Below, one piece after another: positions 18,255 through 30,378 of a stretch of DNA of 64,000 nt. Both the position numbers and the translations under genes were made by a program. The first letter of the stretch is position 1; the number at the start of each line of letters is the position of its first letter. Location of the stretch: assembly GCA_027451405.1 (NCBI GenBank), contig DAIDJM010000014.1:16134-80133 (forward strand), in the 5' to 3' direction. Below the pieces are notes generated by a model. That model saw only the letters and a list, made by a program, of their open reading frames with translations. It had not been told where the DNA came from and ran no database searches. The DNA comes from Acetobacteraceae bacterium. GTDB taxonomy: Bacteria > Pseudomonadota > Alphaproteobacteria > Acetobacterales > Acetobacteraceae.

Positions 18255-19504
18255 GCGCGGCGCAGCACGGCGGCGGCCGCGACGAAGAGGAGAAGCAGCG
18301 GCGATTTGCGGCCGAGCGAATTGCTCGTCGAGATGGTCACCAGAAAGCTCGCGACGAGCAACGGGGCGCCGGGACCCCGGCGCCAGGCCCAGGCCATGAG
18401 TGAGGCGAAGCCCGCCGCGAACAGGGTGAAGCCGAAGAGTCCGAGGGTCGCGAACATCAGCAGCGCGAAATTTTCGATCACGCCGATGCCGCGATCGAGG
18501 CGGAGCGTCTCAAGATGGTCGAGCAAATCGGGCCGTGGCGCCCCGAACAGCCATTCGCTCGGATCGAAATCGAGCAGGATCCGCCACTCATCGAGCCGGG
18601 TCGAGGCGCTGGCATCCCAGACACCGTGGGCGATCAGCCGGTGGCCGATCCCGGCCGCGAGCAAAAGCGGCAGCGCGGCGGTGGCGAGCCCGAGGACACC
18701 CGTGGCCGCGAGCAGCCGCCAGCCGGAGAGACGGCGGCGGCGAAAGCTTTTGGCAAGCCGCGCAGCAAGCATGGCGGCGGCCACGAGAGCCGCGGCGAGC
18801 AAAGCGGCGCGGCCACCGAAGGCGATCAGACCGCCGGTGAGCAACGCCAGGTAAGCCCAACGGGTCCAACCGCCGGCCGGGGCGAGAAAGAGCCCGATCA
18901 GGGTCGCGGCGGCGCCGGTCAAGGGATGGTCGTAAAGCGCGAGCGGGCGGAAATCGGCCGCGAGTTCGGCGGCCTCCTGGCCGTTCAGATAGAGGGGCAG
19001 CAGGTGTGCGCCCGCGAACGCTTCGGCCAGCGCGAGCGCCGCGTTGGCGGCGAAGCCCGCTTGCAGCAGCGTGCGAAGCCGCAGGCGGGCGTGGTCGCCG
19101 GCTTCGGCGACCGCGATGCCAAGGCAGCCGGCAGGCAGAAAATTGTCGAGCAATACGATGAGGTTGCTGGTGCCGGTGAACAGGAGGGCGAAACCGGCGC
19201 AACCGGTCATGGCGGCCAGGAAAAAGGTGAGGCGGCGCTGGCGCCAGAGCCAGTCGGCGGCGTCGCCGTGTGCGGCGTGATCGAACCAGGCCAGTCCAGC
19301 CGCGAGATAGGCGAGATACGCGGCGGGGTGCAGTTTCTCGAGCAGCGTGCCGCCCTCGGAAACGTAGGCACTGCCGGCCAGCGTGAGCAGGTTGGCACCG
19401 ACCAGGAGCGCCAGCGCGACCGCGGCGATGGCGGCAGCGTCGCCGCCGCGCCACGCACGTCCGCCGGAGGACGAAGCCGCGAATGGCGCGGCGGCCGCGG
19501 TCAC
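18251..19504 (-). CDS. Wzy/O-antigen ligase-like polymerase, membrane
   Basis: A 417-residue polytopic protein with about ten to twelve hydrophobic segments and a large loop around residues 310-350 (HGVWDASASTRLDEWRILLDF), the usual architecture of Wzy polymerases and WaaL ligases. The GTG at 19504 overlaps the preceding ATPase stop as GTGA; the longer in-frame extension upstream is that gene in another frame. The position in an operon with a priming transferase and a co-polymerase favours exopolysaccharide polymerase over O-antigen ligase. Confidence 0.8.
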   Translation of the reverse strand: MTAAAAPFAASSSGGRAWRGGDAAAIAAVALALLVGANLLTLAGSAYVSEGGTLLEKLHPAAYLAYLAAGLAWFDHAAHGDAADWLWRQRRLTFFLAAMTGCAGFALLFTGTSNLIVLLDNFLPAGCLGIAVAEAGDHARLRLRTLLQAGFAANAALALAEAFAGAHLLPLYLNGQEAAELAADFRPLALYDHPLTGAAATLIGLFLAPAGGWTRWAYLALLTGGLIAFGGRAALLAAALVAAAMLAARLAKSFRRRRLSGWRLLAATGVLGLATAALPLLLAAGIGHRLIAHGVWDASASTRLDEWRILLDFDPSEWLFGAPRPDLLDHLETLRLDRGIGVIENFALLMFATLGLFGFTLFAAGFASLMAWAWRRGPGAPLLVASFLVTISTSNSLGRKSPLLLLFVAAAAVLRRA

Positions 19505-20139
19505 GCGCGGCCGGTCCTGACCAGTACGGTGCCGGCGAGTCGGCCGCCGGCGCCCACGATCATGCGGGCCGCGGTCTCGATCGACGCGAGCCGGGTGCGA
19601 AAGGCGGCCACGAGAAGAAGGGTGCCGCTCGCTAGCGGCGCGAGCGCCAGTGCCGCGGCACTGGCGCCCGGCGCCGCGCAATCGATCACGACGAGCCGGA
19701 AGGCATGGGAGGTTGCCTCGAGCTGCGCCGCGAACGGTTGCTCCGGTGCATGACGGTCGAACAGACCGCACGCGAAGCGGGCATGGTGGAGGGCCGGAAC
19801 GAAAGGATCGCGCTCGGTCGGCAGCCGGGGATCGGCATCCTGGGGAAGCGGGGCGGAATCGGCGAACCCGGCCTCGATGCGCAGCGTGCGGCCGAGCCGG
19901 GTCGCCCCAGCCAGCGCGAGGCCGAGCGCGATTTGTGGCGCGGCCTCCTGCGCGAGACAGGGCAAAACCAGCACGACCGGCGTGCCGGCGACGCCGGTGC
20001 GCGCCAGCACCTGGTCCAGCAGCGCCTCAAAATCGCCGCTTCCCGAGCGGGCGGTCGCGCCATCGATGCGGGCGCGTGGCGGGGCGGCCCGGGCCTCGCC
20101 GGCGAGAGGTGGCTCGAGGCTCCAGAGCGCGGCGCTCAA
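19501..20139 (-). CDS. Degenerate tyrosine-kinase-type (CpsD/Wzc) ATPase relic
   Basis: A 212-residue protein from a TTG at 20139 that overlaps the upstream gene stop as TTGA. The order of elements follows bacterial tyrosine-kinase/MinD ATPases: beta strand PVVLVLP, then CLAQEAAPQIALGLALAG in place of the GEGKS P-loop (about 61-78), LRIEAGF in place of LLIDADL, and FRLVVIDCAAPG as Walker B. The protein has no lysine and no tyrosine at all, so it can have neither a Walker A Lys nor a C-terminal Tyr cluster. It probably cannot hydrolyse ATP or autophosphorylate. It may be a structural partner of the kinase-less co-polymerase at 15897-17459. The fold assignment is inference from motif order. Confidence 0.65.
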   Translation of the reverse strand: MSAALWSLEPPLAGEARAAPPRARIDGATARSGSGDFEALLDQVLARTGVAGTPVVLVLPCLAQEAAPQIALGLALAGATRLGRTLRIEAGFADSAPLPQDADPRLPTERDPFVPALHHARFACGLFDRHAPEQPFAAQLEATSHAFRLVVIDCAAPGASAAALALAPLASGTLLLVAAFRTRLASIETAARMIVGAGGRLAGTVLVRTGRA

Positions 20140-21584
20140 TAGGCGTTCCGGCGCGAGAGGACCCGCAGCGGCGTCATGGCCACGATCCGCAGGTCGAACA
20201 GCAGCGACCAATGATCGATGTAGTAGAGATCGTGCTCGATCCGGGCGCGCAGATGAGCCGGATCGGTGGCAGCGCCCCGCCATCCATTGACCTGGGCCCA
20301 GCCGGTCATGCCGGGTTTGACCCGCTGGCGCCGGGCATATTCGGCCACCATCGCGAGACCCGCCCGTTCGCCGACATGGAGGCTGTCAGCGTGGGGCCGG
20401 GGGCCCACGAGCGACATGTCGCCGCGTAGCACGTTCCAGAGCTGGGGCAGCTCGTCGAGGCTCGCACTGCGCAGGAAGCCGCCGACGCGGGTGAGCCGTG
20501 CATCGCGCCGCGCGGTCTGGCGCCGCGCCGACTCCTCGCCCGGCGCATGTTTCATCGTGCGAAACTTGTAGATGGTGAAGCTGCGTCCGCCCCAGCCGGT
20601 GCGGCGCTGCGGGAAGATCACCGGACCCGGCGAATCGAGCCCGATCAGCAGTGCGACCGCGGCCAGGAGCGGCGCGAACAGGAAGAGCAGCGCGGCCGCG
20701 CCGCTGCGGTCCAGCACCCCTTTGAGCAGCAGCTGCCAGCGCTTGCGCGGACGATCGGAGAGGATTGCCAACGGCACGCCGGAGAGGCTGCGCAATCCGG
20801 CCGGCGCATCGGACAAGCCATGCAGATCGGCCGAAAGCGCCACCTGAACCGGCATCGGTTGCAGACATTCGAGGATCGGTGCGAGCGCCTCCGGATCTCC
20901 GGCGTTGGCCAGCACCACCGTGTCGATCCCACCCGCCTGCGCGAGACCGAGCATCTCCGCGATGGCGGGGGAGACCGGGTCCGCTTTCGCGCGCGCGAGG
21001 CCGCAATCGACCACCCGGATCACGTCGACCTCGGGGCCGAGGCGCGAAGCCAGCGGACCCGCCGTCCCCGCCATGCCAATCACCGCCACCGTCTCGCGGG
21101 CCCGCCCGTCGCGCTGCAGCCGGCGTGCGGCCCACACATAGAGCAGACGACCGGCGAACACCCAGACCGCGAAGCCGGCGAACCAGCCTGCGAGCCAGAG
21201 CCGCGCCATGTCGGCAAGCGCGCCACTGGCCCAGCCTGCGGCCAGCAGCACCAGTGCGGATGCCGCCAAACGGCGGGTCAGCATCGCCAGCAGCGGTCCG
21301 GTGCGGAGCAGCGCCGGCTCGGTGGCGAGCCGCGCCTCGCGGAGCAGCAGCGCGGCGATCACGCTCGACATGACCATTTCGTGCAGCATCGCCGGCGATG
21401 GCGAACCGGACGGTCCACCGCAGCAGCCGAAGTGCCGATAAGCGAGTTCCGCCGCATAGCCGATCGCGAAACCGGCGCAGCCATCCCAGAGCAGGAACAG
21501 ATCGTTGAGGTAGAGAAGCACGTCGCGCGCACGCCGCGGCACGGGGCGCCGTCTGTCCTGCGCGGAGCAGGCTGAGGAGTGCAT
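20136..21584 (-). CDS. Exopolysaccharide priming glycosyl-phosphotransferase (GumD/WcaJ-like)
   Basis: A 482-residue polyprenyl-phosphate sugar-phosphate transferase that starts repeat-unit assembly by loading a hexose-1-phosphate on undecaprenyl phosphate at the inner membrane. Five N-terminal hydrophobic segments and a nucleotide-binding-like middle (AVIGMAGTAG) precede the catalytic domain: FTIYKFRTM, RLTRVGGFLRSASLDELPQL, GDMSLVGPRPH, and KPGMTGWAQVNGWRG plus DLYYIDHWS. It is the first gene of the minus-strand operon and is followed by a TTGA overlap with the degenerate ATPase gene. Confidence 0.92.
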   Translation of the reverse strand: MHSSACSAQDRRRPVPRRARDVLLYLNDLFLLWDGCAGFAIGYAAELAYRHFGCCGGPSGSPSPAMLHEMVMSSVIAALLLREARLATEPALLRTGPLLAMLTRRLAASALVLLAAGWASGALADMARLWLAGWFAGFAVWVFAGRLLYVWAARRLQRDGRARETVAVIGMAGTAGPLASRLGPEVDVIRVVDCGLARAKADPVSPAIAEMLGLAQAGGIDTVVLANAGDPEALAPILECLQPMPVQVALSADLHGLSDAPAGLRSLSGVPLAILSDRPRKRWQLLLKGVLDRSGAAALLFLFAPLLAAVALLIGLDSPGPVIFPQRRTGWGGRSFTIYKFRTMKHAPGEESARRQTARRDARLTRVGGFLRSASLDELPQLWNVLRGDMSLVGPRPHADSLHVGERAGLAMVAEYARRQRVKPGMTGWAQVNGWRGAATDPAHLRARIEHDLYYIDHWSLLFDLRIVAMTPLRVLSRRNAY

Positions 21585-21727
21585 GTCGCCGACGTTTCAG
21601 CCAGGCAAACACTGCCAAGGCGATCCGAAATCTACAAAGAGGGCGCGAGAGAAGCAACCGTAAGTTGGTATGGCCGATGCGAAAAAGGGCTACGGCCGCA
21701 AGGCCCGCAACCGGCGGTTCCGATGAC

Positions 21728-22844
21728 TCAGGCTTCGACGCGGGTGGCTCCGACCCGTGCCGCGAGAGAGGCGGCCATGAACGCGTCGAGATCGCCGTCG
21801 AGCACCGCGGCAGGGTTGCCGGTCTCGACGCCGGTGCGGAGATCCTTCACGAGTTGATACGGTGCCAGCACGTAGCTGCGGATCTGGTGACCCCAGCCGA
21901 TATCGCTCTTGTTCGCCTCGACAGTGGCGGCGGCGGCCTCGCGCTTCTGGAGTTCGGCCTCGTAGAGCTTGGCGCGCAGCATCTGCATCGCTGTCGCGCG
22001 GTTACGGTGCTGGCTGCGGTCGGTCTGGCACGCGACCACGATGCCGGTGGGCACATGGGTGATGCGGATCGCGCTCTCGGTCTTGTTCACGTGCTGGCCG
22101 CCGGCGCCGGAGGCGCGGAACGTGTCGACCTTGAGGTCGCTTTCGCGCACCTCGATCTCGATATCATCGTTGACGACCGGATAGACCCAGACGCTCGCGA
22201 AACTGGTCTGACGGCGCGCGTTGGCGTCGAACGGGCTGATCCGCACCAGCCGGTGCACGCCCGACTCGGTCTTGAGCCAGCCATAGGCGGACGGGCCGCT
22301 GATCTGCAGCGTTGCGGATTTGATGCCGGCCTGCTCGCCCTCGCTCGTCTCCAGAATTTCCACCTTGTAGCCGTGTTGCTCGGCCCATCGGCTGTACATG
22401 CGCTCGAGCATTTCGGCCCAATCCTGGGCCTCTGTGCCGCCCGCGCCAGCGTTGATTTCGAGATAGGCGTCGCGCCCGTCCGCCTCGCCCGACAGCAGGC
22501 TCTCGATCTCGCGGCGCTTGGCGTCCGCGGCGATGTCGCGAAGCGCGATGGTCAGCTCGGCGGCCGCGCCGACATCGCCCTCCGTCTCCGCCATGGCGAT
22601 CAATTCGAGCGTGTCGGCGAAATCGGACTCGAGTTTGAGCAGCCCCTCGGTCTGGTTGGCGAGACGGTTGCGCTCACGCATGATGGCCTGCGCGGCTTCG
22701 GCATCGTCCCAGAGGCTCGGGTCCTCGACGCGAGCATTCAGCTCCGCGAGGCGGGCGGTTGCGGCATCCCAGTCAAAGATGCCTCCTCAGCAGTGCGACC
22801 GACTGCTTGATCTGTTCGCCGAGTGCGTCCGATTCCGCCGACAT
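21728..22844 (-). CDS. prfB: Peptide chain release factor 2, with programmed +1 frameshift
   Basis: RF2 recognises UGA and UAA stop codons and triggers peptide release. The coding sequence is split: frame 0 starts at the ATG at 22844 and gives 23 residues ending LLRRHL before UGA at 22775-22773. A +1 shift continues with DWDAATARL to the stop at 21728, 371 residues in total, the family norm. Motifs: [14 protein letters not shown] (peptidyl-transferase GGQ loop) and SPF near residue 205 (the tripeptide that reads UGA/UAA). It lies 30 bp after mrcA in the common amiC-mrcA-prfB order. Confidence 0.95.
22772..22787 (-). promoter_or_regulatory. prfB +1 programmed frameshift site
   Basis: The minus strand reads AGGAGG-CAT-CTT-TGA-C: an internal Shine-Dalgarno-like AGGAGG, the slippery CUU codon and an in-frame UGA followed by C. 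This is the classical autoregulatory element: when RF2 is scarce, UGA is read slowly and the ribosome slips +1 to make more RF2. Both reading frames on either side give RF2-like sequence. Confidence 0.95.
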
Positions 22845-22874
22845 GGGCCCGATGTGATCCTGCGAGGGGCCGGG

Positions 22875-25457
22875 TCAATACAGCCCGCCCACCCCGCTGT
22901 CCACGCCGGTCCCGGGAGGCGGCGGGGGTTGCGCGCCGGGGACCGCCGGCTGGGTCCCGCCGTTCGGATCACCCGAGGCCGCATCGAGCATCTGTACCGA
23001 CGGGCCGGCCGCGTCGCTGTTCTCGGCGGAGGGGCCGATACCGGCTGCACCGGGAATCTGGCCCGGCTTGAAGGCATCCACGCAATCGTGGGCGCCACAG
23101 GGCCAGCTCGCGATCGTCACCCCCTCGGGCGGGCGGAACTGCAGTACCGGGCTGTCCCCGAGAGCCGATTTGACGAAATCGTGCCAGATCGGGCCAGCGA
23201 CCGCGGCGCCGGTCTGCTTGTCGCCCAGCGTCTGCGGCTGATCGAAACCGACCCACACCACGACCACGAGATCGGGCGTGAAGCCGGCGAACCAGGCGTC
23301 GTTGTAATCCTGGCTGGTGCCGGTCTTGCCGGCGATCGGCCGGTCGAGACCGGCCACCACGGGGACGCCGGTGCCGTGCTCGACGACGCCGCGCATCATC
23401 ATGAGCACCTGAAACGCGCTGGCCGGGTCGGCCACCTGCTCGCGCGGGTCCATCAGCGTCGGCGGATGCTGCGGGTCGGACGGCCCGAACACCAGCCCCT
23501 GGGGCCGCCAAACCACGTGGCCATCGCGGTCCTGCACGCTGTCGATCAGCGAGGGAACCACGACCCGGCCACCATCCTCGATCGACGAGTAGGCGCCGGC
23601 CTCGCGCAGCACGGTCGTTTCCACGGCGCCGAGCGAGGCCGGCAGCACGCGAGGCATCGAATCGTAGAGATGATAGGCGATCGCGGTCTTGGCGACCGCA
23701 TCCATGCCGATATGCGCGGCGACGCGGACCGTGACCAGGTTCAGCGACTGCTCGAGCGCCACATGGAGCGGCGTGGGGCCGCCGGTGTTCAACTCGTAAT
23801 TGTTCGGGTGCCAGTTGCCGAGCGAGAAAGGCTCGTCGAGGAAACGCGCGCTCGGCGAGATCCCCTTCTCCATGGCGGCCAGATAGACGAAAGGCTTGAA
23901 GGAACTGCCGGGCTGGCGCAGCGCTTGGGTCGCGCGGTTGAATTGGCTGGCATTGCCGCTCCAGCCACCCGACATGGCGAGCACCCGGCCGGTATGCGGG
24001 TCCATCGCCACGAGCGCGCCTTCGACTTTCGGAATCTGTCGCAGAATCGGATGGTCAGGCGCCGCGTCACGCTCTTCGATCATCACGAGATCGCCCGGGC
24101 GCATCACATCGCTCATGCGGCGCGGGGCGGCGCCGATATCGCCGTCGGGCGAGACATGCCGGGCCCAGCCGAGATCGCCAAGGCGGATCGTGCCCATGCG
24201 GGCCTCGCCGCCGGGCGCCGGATCGAACCAGCCCAGCTTCGCGGCAGCCGCGGTTTCCTGCAGCACGAGCGCGAGGCGCCAGCCGGGCAGCATGCCAGGC
24301 GGGGCGGATTCCTTGGCGAGCACGTCCTGCCAGTCGTCGGTCGGTGCAACGGGGGCATCGACATGGCGGATCGGGCCGCGCCAGCCGCCATGGGAATGAT
24401 CGTAGGCGAGCAGGCCGGCCTGGAGCGCCGCATCGGCGCGGGCCTGGAGCGCCGGATCGAAGCTCGTATGCACGATGAGCCCGCCCTCGGTGGTCTGGTC
24501 GGGGCCGAAACGCTCAAGCAAGCGGCGCTTGACCTCGGCCATGAACCAATCGCTGCCGGGGACCGCATCGGGGCGCCTGTAGGCCGATGGCAGCAGAGGC
24601 TCGGCCTGCGCGGCGGTTGCTTCGGCCTCGGTGATGGCGTGGGTATCGACCATGCGGCCGATCACCCAGTCGCGGCGGTCACGGGCCGCCTGGGGGAAGT
24701 GGAACGGGTTGTACTTGGTGGGTGATTTCGGCAGCGCGGCGAGCATCGCCGCCTCGGCGATGTCGAGCTGGTCGAGAGGCTTGTTGAAGTAGGTCTGCGC
24801 CGCGGCGGCGACGCCGTAGCTGCCCTGACCGAGATAGATCTGGTTCAGGTAGAGTTCGAGGATGCGGTCCTTGCTGAGCGTGCGGTCGAGCCGCAGCGCC
24901 AGGAGCGCCTCACGGACTTTGCGTCGGAAGGTCGGCTCGTTGGAGCCGAGCAACATGTTCCGGGCGACCTGTTGGGTGATGGTGGAGGCGCCCTCGGGCC
25001 GGCGGCCAGAGCGGATGCGGTGCAGGTCGGCATAGGCGGCGCGCAGGATGGCCAGCGGATCGATGCCGCGATGCGAGTAGAAATTTTCGTCCTCGGCGGC
25101 AATGAAGGCTTGCCTGACGCGGTCGGGGATCGCGGTGAGCGGCACGAAAATCCGGCGCTCCGTGGCCAGTTCGGCCATCAGCCGATCGTCGCCGGCATAG
25201 ACCCGGCTCATCACGGGCGGCTGGTAGGTGCGCAACCCGTCGAGCGAGGGGAGATCGGCCGCGTAGTGCTGATAGGCCGTGTAGCCGACCAGTCCGGCGA
25301 CGCCGAGGCCTATCATGAACACGATAAAGGCGAAGGTGGAGACGCCGCGGACGAAGGCGAGCAGCCGGCTTTCGCGCCGGATTTTGCGCGGGCGGGCAGG
25401 GCGTTCGGGCTCGGCAGGCCGAGGGGCCAGGCGCTCGCTGGGGTCTGGGGCGTCCAT
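22875..25457 (-). CDS. mrcA: Penicillin-binding protein 1A (bifunctional)
   Basis: An 860-residue class A PBP with glycosyltransferase and transpeptidase activity in the periplasm. A basic cytoplasmic N-terminus (about 1-30) and one membrane helix (about 35-57) precede the GT51 domain with EDENFYSHRGID and GASTITQQVARN. An OB-like insert follows, then the transpeptidase with GSSFKP (Ser nucleophile and Lys), SLN and KTGTS. A Pro/Gly-rich tail ends the protein, with CGAHDC just before it, a possible disulfide. It lies between amiC and prfB, all minus strand. Confidence 0.95.
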   Translation of the reverse strand: MDAPDPSERLAPRPAEPERPARPRKIRRESRLLAFVRGVSTFAFIVFMIGLGVAGLVGYTAYQHYAADLPSLDGLRTYQPPVMSRVYAGDDRLMAELATERRIFVPLTAIPDRVRQAFIAAEDENFYSHRGIDPLAILRAAYADLHRIRSGRRPEGASTITQQVARNMLLGSNEPTFRRKVREALLALRLDRTLSKDRILELYLNQIYLGQGSYGVAAAAQTYFNKPLDQLDIAEAAMLAALPKSPTKYNPFHFPQAARDRRDWVIGRMVDTHAITEAEATAAQAEPLLPSAYRRPDAVPGSDWFMAEVKRRLLERFGPDQTTEGGLIVHTSFDPALQARADAALQAGLLAYDHSHGGWRGPIRHVDAPVAPTDDWQDVLAKESAPPGMLPGWRLALVLQETAAAAKLGWFDPAPGGEARMGTIRLGDLGWARHVSPDGDIGAAPRRMSDVMRPGDLVMIEERDAAPDHPILRQIPKVEGALVAMDPHTGRVLAMSGGWSGNASQFNRATQALRQPGSSFKPFVYLAAMEKGISPSARFLDEPFSLGNWHPNNYELNTGGPTPLHVALEQSLNLVTVRVAAHIGMDAVAKTAIAYHLYDSMPRVLPASLGAVETTVLREAGAYSSIEDGGRVVVPSLIDSVQDRDGHVVWRPQGLVFGPSDPQHPPTLMDPREQVADPASAFQVLMMMRGVVEHGTGVPVVAGLDRPIAGKTGTSQDYNDAWFAGFTPDLVVVVWVGFDQPQTLGDKQTGAAVAGPIWHDFVKSALGDSPVLQFRPPEGVTIASWPCGAHDCVDAFKPGQIPGAAGIGPSAENSDAAGPSVQMLDAASGDPNGGTQPAVPGAQPPPPPGTGVDSGVGGLY

Positions 25458-25541
25458 TCCGCAATCCCGGTTCTATAAACGCCGGCTGGTCCGGCTCGTT
25501 CCGCCCTCTTGGCGATCGGCTAGGCCCGATGGCTCTAGGCT

Positions 25542-26339
25542 TCAGGCCTGCGTGAGATGAGGCGCTCGCGCGAAATACTCATCCACGGCACGCCTTACCG
25601 CGACGGCGACCGTTGCGTGAAGCCCTGGGCGGCGCAACTCAGCCTCGTCGCGCGGATTGGACATAAAGCCCATCTCGATCAGCACGCTCGGGATCGCCGG
25701 CGCCTTCAGCACGGCGAAGCCGGCATGGCGGGCCGGGTTGTCCAGCATGGGCAGCGAGGCGGCAAGCGAGGCAACCACGTGTTTCTGCAAGCGCGCCGAC
25801 CCGAGCCTCGTCTCGTGCCGCACCAGGCTCGCCAGGATCGCCGCCACTTCCGGGGCGGCGGCTGGGATGCCGCCATAGCGATCGGCGCTGTTTTCGCGGG
25901 CGGCGAGTGCTGCGGTCTGCGCATCCGACGCGGCGCCCAGCGTATAGACGCTGGCGCCGCGGATGGCGGGATTGTGGATCGCATCGGCATGCAGCGAGAG
26001 GAACAGGCTCGCGCCGGCAGCTTCGGCAATCGCGACCCGCTCGTCGAGCGGGATGAACATGTCCGTGCTGCGGGTGAGCGAGACCCGATACCGGCCACCT
26101 GCCTGCAAGTGGGCCGCGACCGCGCCGGCGGCCGCGATCGAAACTTGTTTTTCATAGAGACCGGTGACGCCGATGGCGCCGGGATCTTTGCCGCCATGAC
26201 CGGGGTCGAGCACCACGAGCGGCGGGGTCGAGGCCGGGCGGCGCGGCAGCCGGCCGCGCGCGATGGCCGGCAAGGCGAGCGCACTGCCGAGGCCGCCTGC
26301 GAGCAAAGTGCGGCGGGTGAGCGGTGAATCGACGTCCAT
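25542..26339 (-). CDS. amiC: N-acetylmuramoyl-L-alanine amidase (AmiC type)
   Basis: A 265-residue zinc amidase that cleaves the stem peptide from glycan strands during daughter-cell separation. A twin-arginine-like signal LTRRTLLAGG with a hydrophobic stretch is at residues 7-27. The Amidase_3 motifs are LDPGHGGKDPG (zinc His48), a GLYEK Glu, LSLHAD and IEMGFMSN with the catalytic Glu. The ATG at 26339 is preferred because the export signal starts there; upstream in-frame codons read into the rne leader region. It precedes mrcA by 84 bp. Confidence 0.92.
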   Translation of the reverse strand: MDVDSPLTRRTLLAGGLGSALALPAIARGRLPRRPASTPPLVVLDPGHGGKDPGAIGVTGLYEKQVSIAAAGAVAAHLQAGGRYRVSLTRSTDMFIPLDERVAIAEAAGASLFLSLHADAIHNPAIRGASVYTLGAASDAQTAALAARENSADRYGGIPAAAPEVAAILASLVRHETRLGSARLQKHVVASLAASLPMLDNPARHAGFAVLKAPAIPSVLIEMGFMSNPRDEAELRRPGLHATVAVAVRRAVDEYFARAPHLTQA

Positions 26340-26689
26340 GGGGGGAAAGCTACCATGCCTTATCCGGAATGGGCGCTTGAGGCTTGATGAAGGCCGGTTC
26401 ATCTGCCGGACCTTGCGGTTCGGCGCGCTTTGCGCCATGTCAAGTCGCGCGGCGTCATCGCCGCGCCGGGCACGCGTGGCGTGTCCCCTATCGCCGGCCA
26501 TGAGCCGGCCCCTTCGCGAAGGCCGAATGGCAGAGACAAACCGCGCCACCCCCTCGATGAGCCGGACTGTATGGTCCGCTCCTGGTGTCGCCGTGCCTGC
26601 CTGGCCGTTTTTTTCACCCTATTCTGCCGGAAAGTGCGCGCCCCAATCGGGCCGGCGCGCCCTGACTGGCGGCTGGAGTTCCACGCCTG
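26340..26689. promoter_or_regulatory. Divergent amiC/rne intergenic region and probable rne leader
   Basis: 350 bp without a credible gene. On the rne side it contains two adjacent palindromes, GCCGGC-CATGA-GCCGGC (26493-26509) and CCTTCGCGAAGG (26511-26522), then a GCCGTTTTTTTCACC tract near 26605-26620, unusual in this GC-rich sequence. A long structured leader with a U-rich patch would suit RNase E autoregulation, known in other proteobacteria. No conserved leader motif was recognised. Confidence 0.4.
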
Positions 26690-29338
<2,649 letters not shown>

Positions 29339-29352
29339 GCCGCAAGGGGGCG

Positions 29353-29374
29353 GGGCAGGCGGAGCCGCCTGCCC
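29353..29374. terminator. Bidirectional hairpin between rne and ilvE
   Basis: A perfect inverted repeat GGGCAGGCG-GAGC-CGCCTGCCC sits 14 bp after the rne stop and 9 bp before the ilvE stop on the other strand. It is GC-rich with no clear T tract, so it may act as a Rho-independent-like barrier or an RNA 3' end. Confidence 0.55.
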
Positions 29375-29383
29375 TGCCCTATC

Positions 29384-30283
29384 TCATGCGGCCAGCCGGG
29401 ACTCCACGTCGGAAGGCGTCATCCGCACCAGCGCCTCGTAATCGTGCAGGAGGGTCTCGGTCAGCCGTCCCGGCGTGAAATGCAGCTCGCCGATCTGGCG
29501 CACCGGGGTGACCTCGGCTGCGGTTCCGGCCAGGAATACCTCCTGAGTGCGGCGCAGCTCTTCCGGCTTGATAATCCGTTCGACCACCTGAATCTGCCGC
29601 CGCCGCGCGAGCGCCATGACCGTGCGCCGGGTGATCCCGTCGAGGAAGCAGTCGGGCGTCGGCGTGTGCAGGGCGCCGTCGATCGCGAGAAACACGTTCG
29701 CACCCGTCGCCTCGGCGAGATCGCCCCGCCAGCTCAGCATCATGGCGTCGGCGAAGCCCTCGGCCTCGGCTTTATGCTTGCTGAGCGTGCCGATCATGTA
29801 GTTGCCGGTCGCCTTGGAGGCGGTGGGCGAGGTCGCCGGATCGGGGCGGCGCCACTCGGCCCAGCCGAGCGCGATGCCGGCCATACGATTTTCGAAATAG
29901 GCCGGCCACTGCCAGACCGCGATCGCGAGATGGATTTTCGTGCGCTGGGCCGAGACCGCCAGCATCTCGCTGCCGCGCCAGGCGATCGGCCGGACATAGG
30001 CATCGGCAAGGCCGCTCGCCGCCAGCGTGTCGAGACAAGCGCGATCGATCTGCTCGGCGGTCCAGGGAATCTCGAATCCGAGCAGGCGGCCCGAGTTGAT
30101 CAGCCGGTTGGTGTGCTCGCGCAGCCGGAAGATATGGCCGCCATAGGCTCGCTCGCCCTCGAAAACGCCGCTCGCGTAATGAAGTCCATGCGTGAGCACG
30201 TGGAGCTTGGCGTCGCGCCAGGGCACCAGCTGGCCATCGTACCAGATGAAGCCGTCGCGATCGTCGAAGGGGGGGGTGGCCAT
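29384..30283 (-). CDS. ilvE: Branched-chain amino acid aminotransferase
   Basis: A 299-residue PLP enzyme of fold type IV catalysing the last step of Leu, Ile and Val synthesis. Seen: FIWYDGQLVPW at the start, HYASGVFEG, the PLP-lysine region SKATGNYM, the EATGANVF motif and DGITRRTVMAL. It is divergent from petP with a 95-bp space. The leu genes 3 kb away serve the same pathway but are a separate transcript. Confidence 0.93.
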   Translation of the reverse strand: MATPPFDDRDGFIWYDGQLVPWRDAKLHVLTHGLHYASGVFEGERAYGGHIFRLREHTNRLINSGRLLGFEIPWTAEQIDRACLDTLAASGLADAYVRPIAWRGSEMLAVSAQRTKIHLAIAVWQWPAYFENRMAGIALGWAEWRRPDPATSPTASKATGNYMIGTLSKHKAEAEGFADAMMLSWRGDLAEATGANVFLAIDGALHTPTPDCFLDGITRRTVMALARRRQIQVVERIIKPEELRRTQEVFLAGTAAEVTPVRQIGELHFTPGRLTETLLHDYEALVRMTPSDVESRLAA

Positions 30284-30378
30284 GCGCGATCCTGCGAAAC
30301 AAAATTGCTCACTTGAATGAAACGCATCGGCGCCCGAAAGATAAGGCAGAAGCTTTGTCCTATCGGGTCCGGTGAGCC

